Of a DNA stretch of 64,000 nt, positions 33,908-42,604 are shown one piece after another; positions within the stretch are counted from its first letter, which is position 1, and the number at the start of each line of letters is the position of its first letter. The stretch comes from Bog-532 sp963830385. Its GTDB lineage: Bacteria > Actinomycetota > Actinomycetes > Streptosporangiales > Streptosporangiaceae. The stretch is from NCBI GenBank assembly GCA_963830385.1, contig CAWHMD010000009.1, positions 846,449 through 910,448 of the forward strand, given 5' to 3'. A program made the position numbers and the translations under genes. Below the pieces are notes generated by a model that saw only the letters and a program-made list of their open reading frames with translations, did not search any database and was not told the origin of the DNA.

Positions 33908-34354
33908 TCAGATTCTGACTTGTTTCGCGGGATCGCTGTAGCGTTCGGCGGAGCCGCCGTCGCGGCGGGGCCGGGTCACCACCATTGCCTGGCAGGGCGA
34001 CATGGCCCGCAACTCCTCGTGGGAACGGGCCCGGTAGTCGGACGGGGTCTCGCCGACGATCTCGGTGAAGCGGGCCGAGAACGAACCGAGGCTGGCACAG
34101 CCGACCGCGAAGCAGACGTCGGTCACGCTCTGGTCGCCGAGGCGCAGCAGCGCCTTGGCCCGCTCGATCCGCCGGGTCATCAGGTAGGAGTACGGGGTCT
34201 CGGAGTAGGCCTCGCGGAACCGGCGGCTGAAGTGCGCGGTCGACATCAGCGCGGTCCGGGCGAGCGCGGGCACGTCGAGGGGCTGCGCGTACTCGCGATC
34301 CATCCGGTCGCGGGCCCGGCGGAGCCGGCGCAGCTCATCGAGGTTGGCGCTCAT
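33908..34354 (-). CDS. AraC-type regulator, DNA-binding domain only
   Basis: 148 residues from ATG 34352-34354; the longer upstream frame overlaps rmlB and is rejected. The whole protein is essentially the AraC double HTH: MDREYAQPLDVPALARTALMSTAHFSRRFREAYSETPYSYLMTRRIERAKALL and DVCFAVGCASLGSFSARFTEIVG. There is no sensory domain. It may activate the downstream VOC gene. Confidence 0.9.
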   Translation of the reverse strand: MSANLDELRRLRRARDRMDREYAQPLDVPALARTALMSTAHFSRRFREAYSETPYSYLMTRRIERAKALLRLGDQSVTDVCFAVGCASLGSFSARFTEIVGETPSDYRARSHEELRAMSPCQAMVVTRPRRDGGSAERYSDPAKQVRI

Positions 34355-34438
34355 GGTCCCATTGTGCCTGAGGCGCCGGCGATGAGCCGAACCACTTGTG
34401 ACGAGCCCGGCCACGAGGAGCGCACGAGGAGTGACTGC

Positions 34439-35452
34439 GTGAGGATTCTGGTGACCGGCGGAGCCGGGTTCATCGGCTCGCACTACGTCCGCACGCTGCT
34501 GACCGGCGGCTACCCCGGCTACGAGGACGCCGGAGTCACCGTCCTGGACGCGCTGACTTACGCCGGGAACAAGGCGAACCTGGCCCCGGTCACCAGCCAC
34601 CCCCAGCTCCGGTTCGTGCACGGCGACATCACCGACGCCGCCCTGGTCAGCCAGCTCGTGCCCGGCCACGACGCGGTGATCAACTTTGCCGCCGAGTCCA
34701 GCGTGGACCGGTCGATCGAGGGCGCGGCGCCGTTCGTGGCCACCAACGTGACCGGCGTCCAGGTGCTGCTGCAGGCCTGCCTCAGGGCCCGGACCGCCCG
34801 GACCGCCCAGACCGCCCGTACCCCCCAGTTCGTGCAGGTTTCGACCGACGAGGTGTACGGCAGCATCGCGTCCGGCGCGTGGACCGAGCAGTCACCGGTC
34901 CAGCCGAACTCCCCGTACGCGGCGGCCAAGGCGGGCGGTGACCTCATCGCGCTGTCCTACGCCAGGACCCACGGCCTGGACGTCCGCATCACCCGCTGCT
35001 GCAACAACTACGGCCCCTTTCAATATCCGGAAAAGGTCATCCCGTTGTTCGTGACCAACCTGCTGCAGGGGGAGCCGGTACCGCTGTACGGCGACGGCGG
35101 CAACGTCCGCGGCTGGATCCACGTGGACGACCACTGCCGTGGCATCCAGCTGGTGCTGGAACGCGGCCAGGCCGGGCAGGTCTACCACGTCAACGGCGAC
35201 GCCGACCTGACCAACTGGGAGCTGACCCGGGCGCTCCTGGAAGCGTGCGGGGCCGGCCCGGACATGGTCCGGCGGGTGCCGGACCGGCCGGGCCACGATC
35301 GCCGTTACGCGCTCAACGACGATCGCCTGCGGGCTCTGGGGTATCGGCCACGGATTCCGTTTGCCCGGGGGCTGGCGGAGACGGTGGACTGGTACCGGGC
35401 GAACCGCGCGTGGTGGCAGCCACTACGGCGGCCGCCAGCAGGTCGCCGATGA
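34439..35452 (+). CDS. rmlB: dTDP-glucose 4,6-dehydratase
   Basis: 337 residues from GTG 34439 behind GAGGAG. The NAD-binding loop is ILVTGGAGFIGSHYVR, the catalytic block STDEVYGS with the Tyr-x3-Lys SPYAAAKAGGDL, and CCNNYGPFQYPEKVIPLFV is typical of RmlB. It makes dTDP-4-keto-6-deoxyglucose for 6-deoxysugars in envelope glycans. No RmlA, C or D lies in the window. A local three-residue repeat (A-R-T/A-Q-T, residues 117-128) is unusual. The last 140 bases overlap the convergent ugd-fusion gene. Confidence 0.93.
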   Translation: MRILVTGGAGFIGSHYVRTLLTGGYPGYEDAGVTVLDALTYAGNKANLAPVTSHPQLRFVHGDITDAALVSQLVPGHDAVINFAAESSVDRSIEGAAPFVATNVTGVQVLLQACLRARTARTAQTARTPQFVQVSTDEVYGSIASGAWTEQSPVQPNSPYAAAKAGGDLIALSYARTHGLDVRITRCCNNYGPFQYPEKVIPLFVTNLLQGEPVPLYGDGGNVRGWIHVDDHCRGIQLVLERGQAGQVYHVNGDADLTNWELTRALLEACGAGPDMVRRVPDRPGHDRRYALNDDRLRALGYRPRIPFARGLAETVDWYRANRAWWQPLRRPPAGRR

Positions 35453-37700
35453 CGGTCAGCACCCGGGACAGCACCGCGACCCCGGTGGCCGCGCCGGTCC
35501 CGACTACCGGCGCCAGCAGCGCCACGACCAGGACGTCGCGGACCCCGGCGCCGGCCGGCGCGAACACGGCCAGGAAGCCGATGCCCCAGGCGAACGCGAA
35601 CGTGCCGATGCTCAGCACCAGGCCGGTGCCGGCCGACCCCCCGAGCCGGATCACGAACAGCCAGAGCTGCAGGCCGTAGGCGGCCCAGGACACCATCGAC
35701 CAGGAGATCGAGGCCACAATGGCGCTGCCACGGAGCGGGTGCTCCAGCGGCGGCCGCCGGGCCAGCTTGAACAGGCGGTTCAGCCCGTAGTTGAGCACCT
35801 TCGGGTACAGGCAGGCCAGCAGCACCGGGACGGCCAGGAACGCCCACAGGTAGGGCGTGTGCTTACCGCCCGCCACGAACGGCAGCGTGACCAGCGCGGC
35901 CAGGAAGGCGCTGAGCACCGACACCACCATCGACAGCAGCGACGCGCTGGCCGAGCGCCGCCGCGGCACCTGGTACGTGGAGCCCAGCTCCATCTGGGCC
36001 AGGACCGGCCAGATCGATCCCGGGAGGTACTTGCCCAGCTGGCCGAAGAACAAGATCCGGGCCGCGACCCTGGTCGGCAGCGGAGACCCCATCGCGGCCA
36101 GCAGCACCCGCCAGGACTGCATCGTGCCGGCCATCGCGATCAGCACGCACACCAGCGCGCCGGCCGCCGTGAGCAGGCCAATGCGGTGCAGCGCCAGGTG
36201 CACGCCGTGCCACTCGTCGGCCACGGCCCAGGCGCCGAGGGCGAGCGCCACCACCACGAACCCGTACCGGACCAAGCGGCTCCGCAGGACCCGCTGAGCG
36301 ATGCCCGCCAAGCGGCCGGCCAGGCTGGCGATCAGCGCGGAACGGTCAGCCACGGCCGGCGCCGCGAGCCGGCCGAGCGCGTGGAACGACCAGCCCGCCG
36401 ACCGCCACCGCCGCTCGTCCAGGGCCGCCCGGGTGTCGATGACCCGGCGCTGGCCGGCCACAGCCCCCAGCACCTCCGGGTCCATCAGCCGGTATTCGTC
36501 CCAGTCGGTCAGGTGCACGATCAGGTCCGCGCCGGTGGCCGCCGTGACCGGCGAGTCGACGTAGGCCAGGTCGGGGCGGACCCGGGCGGCGCTGGCCGTG
36601 GCCACCGGGTCGTGCACGGTCACCGACGCTCCCTCGGCCGCCAGCCGGCCGCACACGTCCAGGCTGGCCGAGTTGCGGACGTCGTCGCTGCCGGGCTTGA
36701 ACGCTACCCCCAGCGCGCCGATCCGCACCCCCGCCAGCGACCCGCCCGCCAGCTGCCGGGCCAGGTCCACGGTGCGGGTGCGGCAGTGCATGTTGATCGT
36801 GTCCACCTCGCCGAGCAGGGTGGCCAGTGAGCCGATGCCGAGCTGGCTCGCCACCGCCTCGAACGCCCGCACGTCCTTGGGCAGGCAGCCGCCGCCGTAG
36901 CCCAGGCCGGCGGTCAGGAACTTGCTGCCGATCCGCTCGTCCCGGGCCAGCGCCCCGGTCAGCGCCACGATGTCACCGCCGGTGGCCTCGCACACCTCGG
37001 CCAGCGCGTTGACGAACGACAGCCGGGTGGCCAGGAAGGCGTTGGCCGACACCTTCACCAGTTCGGCCGTCTCCAGGCCCATCACCAGCCACGGCACCCC
37101 CTCGGCGAGCGGGACCGCGTACACCTGCCGCAGCCGCTCGGCGGCCGCCCCGGACGTGGTGCCGACCACGATCCGGTCCGGCCGCAGGCTGTCCGGCACC
37201 GCGGTGCCCTCGCGCAGGAACTCCGGATTCCAGACCAGCTCGACCTCCGCGCCGGCCGGCGCGGCCGCGGCAATCCGGTCGGCCAGCGCCCGGGCCGTCC
37301 CGACCGGCACGGTGGACTTCCCGGCGACCAGGCAGCGGCCGGTCAGGTGGGGGGCCAGCGCGTCGGCCGCCGCGTGCAGCTGGGACAGGTCGGCCGAGCC
37401 GTCGGGGGACTGCGGGGTGCCCACGCACAGGAAGTGGATGTCGCCGAACCGCGCCGCCTCGGCGTGACTGGTGGTGAACCGCAGCCGCCCCGCCTCCACC
37501 TGCTTGCGCAGCAGCTCCTCCAGCCCGGGCTCGAAGAACGGCACCCGGCCGCTCGCCGCCTGCGCCATCTTGTCCGCGTCGGTGTCCACCGCGAGCACCT
37601 CGTGCCCGAACTCGGCCAGGCACGCCGCGTGGGTCAGGCCCAGGTACCCGGCCCCGATGACGGTGATGCGGACGGCAGTCCCGTTGTCGTCGATGTTCAC
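35313..37700 (-). CDS. UDP-glucose/GDP-mannose dehydrogenase fused to flippase-like (LPG-synthase TM, UPF0104) domain
   Basis: 795 residues. Residues about 10-430 form a complete nucleotide-sugar dehydrogenase: NAD loop VIGAGYLGL, WNPEFLREGTAV, the catalytic Cys272 in YGGGCLPKD, and KPGSDDVRNS. Residues about 478-760 contain about eight membrane helices with LFFGQLGKYLPGSIWPVLAQMELG and FAPAGAGVRDVLVVALL, diagnostic of the LPG-synthase transmembrane/UPF0104 family. No stop or frameshift separates the two halves. The enzyme should oxidise a UDP- or GDP-sugar to a uronate at the membrane face. The 4-base gap from the GT2 gene and the 140-base overlap with rmlB are notable. Confidence 0.9.
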   Translation of the reverse strand: MNIDDNGTAVRITVIGAGYLGLTHAACLAEFGHEVLAVDTDADKMAQAASGRVPFFEPGLEELLRKQVEAGRLRFTTSHAEAARFGDIHFLCVGTPQSPDGSADLSQLHAAADALAPHLTGRCLVAGKSTVPVGTARALADRIAAAAPAGAEVELVWNPEFLREGTAVPDSLRPDRIVVGTTSGAAAERLRQVYAVPLAEGVPWLVMGLETAELVKVSANAFLATRLSFVNALAEVCEATGGDIVALTGALARDERIGSKFLTAGLGYGGGCLPKDVRAFEAVASQLGIGSLATLLGEVDTINMHCRTRTVDLARQLAGGSLAGVRIGALGVAFKPGSDDVRNSASLDVCGRLAAEGASVTVHDPVATASAARVRPDLAYVDSPVTAATGADLIVHLTDWDEYRLMDPEVLGAVAGQRRVIDTRAALDERRWRSAGWSFHALGRLAAPAVADRSALIASLAGRLAGIAQRVLRSRLVRYGFVVVALALGAWAVADEWHGVHLALHRIGLLTAAGALVCVLIAMAGTMQSWRVLLAAMGSPLPTRVAARILFFGQLGKYLPGSIWPVLAQMELGSTYQVPRRRSASASLLSMVVSVLSAFLAALVTLPFVAGGKHTPYLWAFLAVPVLLACLYPKVLNYGLNRLFKLARRPPLEHPLRGSAIVASISWSMVSWAAYGLQLWLFVIRLGGSAGTGLVLSIGTFAFAWGIGFLAVFAPAGAGVRDVLVVALLAPVVGTGAATGVAVLSRVLTVIGDLLAAAVVAATTRGSPGTSPPSPPAPGQTESVADTPEPAGDRR

Positions 37701-37704
37701 GCGG

Positions 37705-38670
37705 TCAGACGTCTCCTCTGGATCGGACGATGAGATCGGCCAGCAGGGCCAGGGACGCGATGATCAGCCCGGTGACGAAGATCAGCACGGTGTTGATGGC
37801 GAAGTAGAACGGGTGCACGACCATGTCGTAGATGCCCTTGGCGATGCCCAGCCCGAGCAGGAACAGCGCGACCGGCATCAGCACCTTGAGCGGGTTGAAG
37901 TACATCACCATCCGCAGCACCTGCAGGATGTACCGGTAGGCGTCCTTTACGAACTTGAACTTGGACGTGCCCGCCCGCTTGGCGTAGTCGATCGGGACGT
38001 AGCGCACGTCGTGCTGGTTGGCCAGGAACGCCACCGTGATCGTGGTGACGCAGGAGAACCCGGGCGGCAGCAGCCGCAGGTACGGCAGGGCGACCTCGCG
38101 CCGGAACGCCCGCAGCCCGGAGTTCAGGTCGGGGATCTTGGAGTTGGTCAGCCGTTCGGCGATCTTGCGGATGACGAACTTGGCCGGGACCCGGAGGAAC
38201 TTGTGCGTGCCCTGCTCGCTGGTGCGGGCGCCCACCACCTGGTCCACGCTCTGGTCCAGCTCCAGCATCTGGACCAGATCGGGGATCTGCTCGTTGGGGT
38301 AGCTCATGTCGGCGTCGGTCCACACTACGATCTGGCCCCGGGCCCGCTGGCTGCCGATCCGGCGCACGGTGCCGGAGCCGCCGTTGCGCTGGAACGGGAT
38401 GATCTCCATGTTCGGGTACTGCGGCGCGATCTCGTACAGCCGGGCCAGGGTCCCGTCGGAGGAGGCGTCGTCGAACGCGAGCAGCTCGTAGCGGTACCCG
38501 CTGGCGTCCATGGCCGCGCAGATCCGTGCCACCTCGGCCGCCACGTGCCCTTCCTCGTTGTAGCAGGGCAGCACGATCGAGACGTAGGGGCTGGCCCCGG
38601 CCTCGGCCGCCGGCTCGGTGGTGCCGAGCGGGGCGGGGGTGGTCTGGTTGGCGTCCGGAAAGGCGGTCAC
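37705..38670 (-). CDS. GT2 polyprenyl-phosphate glycosyltransferase
   Basis: 321 residues from GTG 38668-38670, overlapping the upstream gene stop by four bases (GTGA). The GT-A core has SIVLPCYNEEGHVA, LAFDDASSDGTLARL, WTDADMSYP (DxD) and KIPDLNSGLRAFRREV. Two C-terminal membrane helices (about 260-310) are of the DPM1/GtrB type. It transfers a sugar from a nucleotide donor to polyprenyl phosphate, feeding the GT-C enzymes encoded upstream in the same operon. Confidence 0.92.
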   Translation of the reverse strand: MTAFPDANQTTPAPLGTTEPAAEAGASPYVSIVLPCYNEEGHVAAEVARICAAMDASGYRYELLAFDDASSDGTLARLYEIAPQYPNMEIIPFQRNGGSGTVRRIGSQRARGQIVVWTDADMSYPNEQIPDLVQMLELDQSVDQVVGARTSEQGTHKFLRVPAKFVIRKIAERLTNSKIPDLNSGLRAFRREVALPYLRLLPPGFSCVTTITVAFLANQHDVRYVPIDYAKRAGTSKFKFVKDAYRYILQVLRMVMYFNPLKVLMPVALFLLGLGIAKGIYDMVVHPFYFAINTVLIFVTGLIIASLALLADLIVRSRGDV

Positions 38671-40898
38671 GACGCGGGCTCCCAGCGGTAGATGTTCAGC
38701 CGGTAGATCGTGGTGGTGCGGGGCACGTACAGCAGCGTGCTGGCGTCGATGTCCGTCTTCAGCCGCATGACTTCCTTGACGGTCCCGCCGGTGTAGTACT
38801 GCAGCTCGCCGGGGGTCCCGGCCAGCAGCACCGGCTTGCGGCCGATCTTTTCGATGGACTGGATGGTCTGCTTGACCTGGGAGACCCCGGTCGACTTGTG
38901 CTCGGGCGTGATGCGCCCGGACGGGACCCCGCACATGCCGCGGACCACCTCGGTCAGCCGGTCCGCGGCCGGGGTGTCGATGAACACCACCGTCGCGTTC
39001 TTGGGGATGCTCGCGCACAGGTTCTCGATCGCGGCCAGCTCTCCCCAGTAGGTGACCTTGAAGGCCATCCCGTCGGCGGTCAGCCGGTAACCGACGGGAC
39101 CGCCCTTGGCGATGCCGAGCCCGAACGTGGGAATCGCGGTCGGCACCAGGATCGCGGCGCCCAGGACCACCGCCGTCGCGCCGGCGGACACCCGGGTCAG
39201 CCTGCTTCCCCACTCCCAGCTGGTGCCCCGGGCGCGGGCCCAGCCGACCAGCCACGCGCACCCCCAGACGGCCAGCAGGATCACGCCCGGCAGCACGGTG
39301 GGGACCATGCGGCGGCTCGCCCAGGGCTGGTCCGGGGTGATCGACGGCCGGTAGAGGAAGGTCACGAGGGCCCACAGCAACGTGGCCAGCGGCAGCGTCC
39401 ACAGCGGGGCCTGGCCGCGCAGCACCCGGCGGATCAGGATCGCGGCCCCGACCGTGCCCAGGATGACCGCGGGCACGCCGATGTACCAGAACACCCAGTG
39501 CAGGCTGTACTCGGCGTAGGTCCGGGTCGGGTCGATCGGCAGGTGGTTGGCCTTCTGGTAGGCCTTCATGCTGTTGATCGTGGCTTTGATGGCCGGGGTG
39601 CGGACCGTCTGCACGTGGTTGCGGACCGCGAACGCCAGCACCGCCACCACGGTCAGGACTGCGGCCGTGTTCGGCAGCCAGGCTCGTTTGACCTGGGGCA
39701 GGCCGCGTTTCCAGAGCACCGGCAGCGCCACCAGCGTCACGATCACGACCAGCACGACGGCCACCGCGATCAGCTTCAGCGACGCCTTGTTGGCCGACAG
39801 GTAGGGGCGGGAGAACACCAGCCCGTCGACCAGGCCGAACGCCGCCCCGACGGCGGCTCCGGCCGCCAGCGGCAGGGCCTGCCGCCGCCGGCCGACCAGC
39901 AGCAGGGCGCAGTAGGGGACCAGCGGCAGCACGTCGCTGATCCCGTCGATGCGCACCAGCACGGTCACGCCCAGGGCCAGGCCCCCGATCGCCGCGATGA
40001 TGCGGTCACCGGACTGCCGTTCCCGGGCGATGCAGTCGACGACCAGGCACAGCCCGCCGAGGAAGAGGATCTGCGCCAGTGGCTCGCTGTAGCTCGACCG
40101 GCTGGTGAACTGCTGCGGCATGGCGATCGCGAGCGCCAGGCAGGCCAGCGGGGCCCAGCCCGGCCCGACCAGGCGGGCGGTCAGCCCGCCGAACGCGATC
40201 AGGCCGAGGGCGCCGAGGGCCGGCGCCACCAGCAGGGCCGCGTGCGAACCGCCGGCCCACATGGCGGCGGCCAGCACCATCGGCAGCCCGGCCATGAACT
40301 GGGGGACCACGTGGGTCCCGACCTGGTAATAGGCGAAGCTGTTGAAGGTCAGCAGGTGGCCCGGCGAATGCCCGAACGCCGCCCGGTCCTGCGGGATAGG
40401 CAGCGACCCGTGATGGGAGATCCACTCCGCGAACTGGAAGTAGGACGCGGGGTCGCGCATCACGATGATGAACTGGGAGTGATAGGCGGCCTGGAGGCCG
40501 GCGAACGCGATGGCCACGGCCACCACCCCCGCCACCGCCCACCAGGGCGTCCGGGCCTGGCCCGGCGTCTTGGCCGCGGTCCCGGCCGCCGCCCCGGCTG
40601 GCGTCCGGCCCGTCCATACCCGGGGCGCCGTCACCGGCGGCAGCCAGCGCAGCCCCAGCACCACGACCGGGATAGCCACCAGCACGGACAGCGTGACCGT
40701 CAGGACCGGGGTGAAGTGCCCGAGGTAGAGCAGCACGAACCCGGCCAGCAGGTAGGCCGTGACCAGCAGCGTGGGCAGCACCGACAGCCAGGCGAGCACC
40801 CGCCCGGCCGGGTCCGGGGTACGCGCGCCCGGGTCGCCGTCACCCGGCTCCGGCCGGGCGAACGGGCCGGTGGTCTCCGCCTCAGCACCCACGCTCAT
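38667..40898 (-). CDS. Large GT-C-like membrane glycosyltransferase
   Basis: 743 residues, with about a dozen hydrophobic helices between 30 and 600 and a soluble C-terminal domain (about 610-743). The segment QFIIVMRDPASYFQFAEWISHHGSLPI, in the first large external loop, carries an acidic Asp and resembles the catalytic loop of GT-C enzymes using polyprenyl-phosphate donors. The acceptor and donor are not known. ATGA overlap with the next upstream gene shows coupling. Confidence 0.8.
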   Translation of the reverse strand: MSVGAEAETTGPFARPEPGDGDPGARTPDPAGRVLAWLSVLPTLLVTAYLLAGFVLLYLGHFTPVLTVTLSVLVAIPVVVLGLRWLPPVTAPRVWTGRTPAGAAAGTAAKTPGQARTPWWAVAGVVAVAIAFAGLQAAYHSQFIIVMRDPASYFQFAEWISHHGSLPIPQDRAAFGHSPGHLLTFNSFAYYQVGTHVVPQFMAGLPMVLAAAMWAGGSHAALLVAPALGALGLIAFGGLTARLVGPGWAPLACLALAIAMPQQFTSRSSYSEPLAQILFLGGLCLVVDCIARERQSGDRIIAAIGGLALGVTVLVRIDGISDVLPLVPYCALLLVGRRRQALPLAAGAAVGAAFGLVDGLVFSRPYLSANKASLKLIAVAVVLVVIVTLVALPVLWKRGLPQVKRAWLPNTAAVLTVVAVLAFAVRNHVQTVRTPAIKATINSMKAYQKANHLPIDPTRTYAEYSLHWVFWYIGVPAVILGTVGAAILIRRVLRGQAPLWTLPLATLLWALVTFLYRPSITPDQPWASRRMVPTVLPGVILLAVWGCAWLVGWARARGTSWEWGSRLTRVSAGATAVVLGAAILVPTAIPTFGLGIAKGGPVGYRLTADGMAFKVTYWGELAAIENLCASIPKNATVVFIDTPAADRLTEVVRGMCGVPSGRITPEHKSTGVSQVKQTIQSIEKIGRKPVLLAGTPGELQYYTGGTVKEVMRLKTDIDASTLLYVPRTTTIYRLNIYRWEPAS

Positions 40899-42556
40899 CC
40901 GCTGTGCCCTGCGGAGGTCCCCGCCGACGGGCTCTTCAGCACGATGTAGCCTCCCCGTTCGAAGACGGTCTGGTAGCCGTGTTTCCTCAGCAGCGCGACG
41001 CGCTGGACCTGTTCAGCGATCCCGCCGCGGAATGTGAACTGCTGGGTGCTGACGTTGGCGATGATCCACGGTGCGTAGATCGGGGTGCCGCCGTCGCCGT
41101 CCCACAGCAGCACCTTGTCCCGGGGGGACAGCTGCGGGCCGAGGTAGTTCGCCGCCTCGACGGTGACCCCGCTGGGCACCGCCGACACCGCCTCTTCGGC
41201 GATGGTCTCGTAGACGGTCCGGTGGAAGAACGACCGGTGGAACGCCTGGCCGAGCGCGAACTTCGGCACCGCGTACACCGCGACGGCGACCATCAGCACC
41301 CCGGCGACCATCCCCACCGTGGCCACGCTGCTGCTGAGCTGGGCGGCCCGGGCCTCGTCGCCGTCCCGGGGCCGGCTGGCCCGGTAGGCGTGGCCGAGCC
41401 AGCGTCCCAGCCGGGCCGCGCCGTCGACGCCGCCGCAGGCCAGGATGATGACCAGGTAGGCGTTGTAGTGGTAGCTGGTCACCCACCAGTTGGCGAACTG
41501 GTCCTGCATCATCCGCTCGACCAGCAGCGGGATGACCGCGAGGGTGATGGGGGACAGCAGCGGCAGGAAGCAGAACGGGGCCAGCAGCCAGAGCATGGTG
41601 TCGAGCTTGATCCGCGGGGTGATCATCAGCTTGGCCGCGTTGAGCGGGTGGGCGGCCACGTTCGCCGCCACCGACGGGAGGTTGTGGCCGAGCGCCCCGT
41701 ACGCCCAGTAGTAGCTGGCGTGGCCCCCGAAGGCGGGGATCAGCAGATAGGTGGCGATCCAGGTGTCGACCAGCCCGAAGACGATCATGCCCAGCGCGAC
41801 GATCCGCTGCCGCCGCACGGTGCTGGGGACGGAGACCAGCAGGTACACGCCGATCCCGGCCACCAGCAGGCCCATGTCCTCCTTGACCAGCAGCAGCAGC
41901 CCGGCCGCGATCAGCGCGCCCCGTAGTTTGCCCGCCTGCAGGCGTTCGAGCACGATCGCTATCAGCACCGGGGCGAACGCCACCTCGTGGAAGTCGAACA
42001 CCTCGGCCGAGGCGATCGGCCAGCTCAGCAGGTATGCCACCGACACCAGGTAGGCGGCCACGGCGGCCCGGCGGCCGCCGCCGAACGCCCGCCGGGTGAA
42101 CACCCACAGCGGCGGGATGGCCAGCGCGAACAGCACCGGCTGGGCGACCAGCAGGGTCGTCGGGCTGTCGTGGATCCAGTACAGCGGGGCCAGCGACGCC
42201 AGGATCGGCGACCAGTGGTCACCGAGGATGGAGAATCCCGGCCCGAAGTGGTTGTGCAGGCCCTTGACCGGCGAGGTGCCGGGATGGAAATGCGCGTAGG
42301 ACCGGATGGCCTGGTCGAAGATCTCCAGGTCGTAGGACGAGGTCTGGAACCGGTAGTTCAGCACCAGCGCGAACACCGAGTAGCCGACGGCCATGATCGC
42401 GGTCACCAGGCCGACCCCGGCCACGTGAACCAGCCGGACGCCGGTCAGGCGGCCGGTAAGGCGGCGGACGCCCGGCCGTGCGGTCGGCGGCGCGCTGTCG
42501 GCGGCACTTTCTACGGTCACTCGGCCGGCCTCGTCAGTGTCGAGTCGTTCCCCCAT
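40895..42556 (-). CDS. DUF2079 membrane protein, GT-C-like
   Basis: About 553 residues from ATG 42554-42556; TTG 42568 is possible. The family signature YDLEIFDQAIRSYAHFHPGTSPVKGLHNHFGPGFSILGDHWSP is in the first external loop. About ten helices follow, then an external C-terminal domain (YETIAEEAVSAVPSGVTVEAANYLGPQLSP). DUF2079 proteins are predicted membrane glycosyltransferases of the GT-C type. Its start is close to the end of the MptB-like gene. Confidence 0.85.
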   Translation of the reverse strand: MGERLDTDEAGRVTVESAADSAPPTARPGVRRLTGRLTGVRLVHVAGVGLVTAIMAVGYSVFALVLNYRFQTSSYDLEIFDQAIRSYAHFHPGTSPVKGLHNHFGPGFSILGDHWSPILASLAPLYWIHDSPTTLLVAQPVLFALAIPPLWVFTRRAFGGGRRAAVAAYLVSVAYLLSWPIASAEVFDFHEVAFAPVLIAIVLERLQAGKLRGALIAAGLLLLVKEDMGLLVAGIGVYLLVSVPSTVRRQRIVALGMIVFGLVDTWIATYLLIPAFGGHASYYWAYGALGHNLPSVAANVAAHPLNAAKLMITPRIKLDTMLWLLAPFCFLPLLSPITLAVIPLLVERMMQDQFANWWVTSYHYNAYLVIILACGGVDGAARLGRWLGHAYRASRPRDGDEARAAQLSSSVATVGMVAGVLMVAVAVYAVPKFALGQAFHRSFFHRTVYETIAEEAVSAVPSGVTVEAANYLGPQLSPRDKVLLWDGDGGTPIYAPWIIANVSTQQFTFRGGIAEQVQRVALLRKHGYQTVFERGGYIVLKSPSAGTSAGHSG

Positions 42557-42604
42557 CTGGACCCGCAAAATTATAGGAAAGCACGGTCGTGCTCGCGGCC
42601 GATG

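Noticed and set aside
38526..40949. An 807-residue plus-strand frame opposite the GT-C-like gene
   Set aside because: The composition is GC-skewed Arg/Gly/Gln with no family motifs; the minus-strand gene has helices and family blocks.
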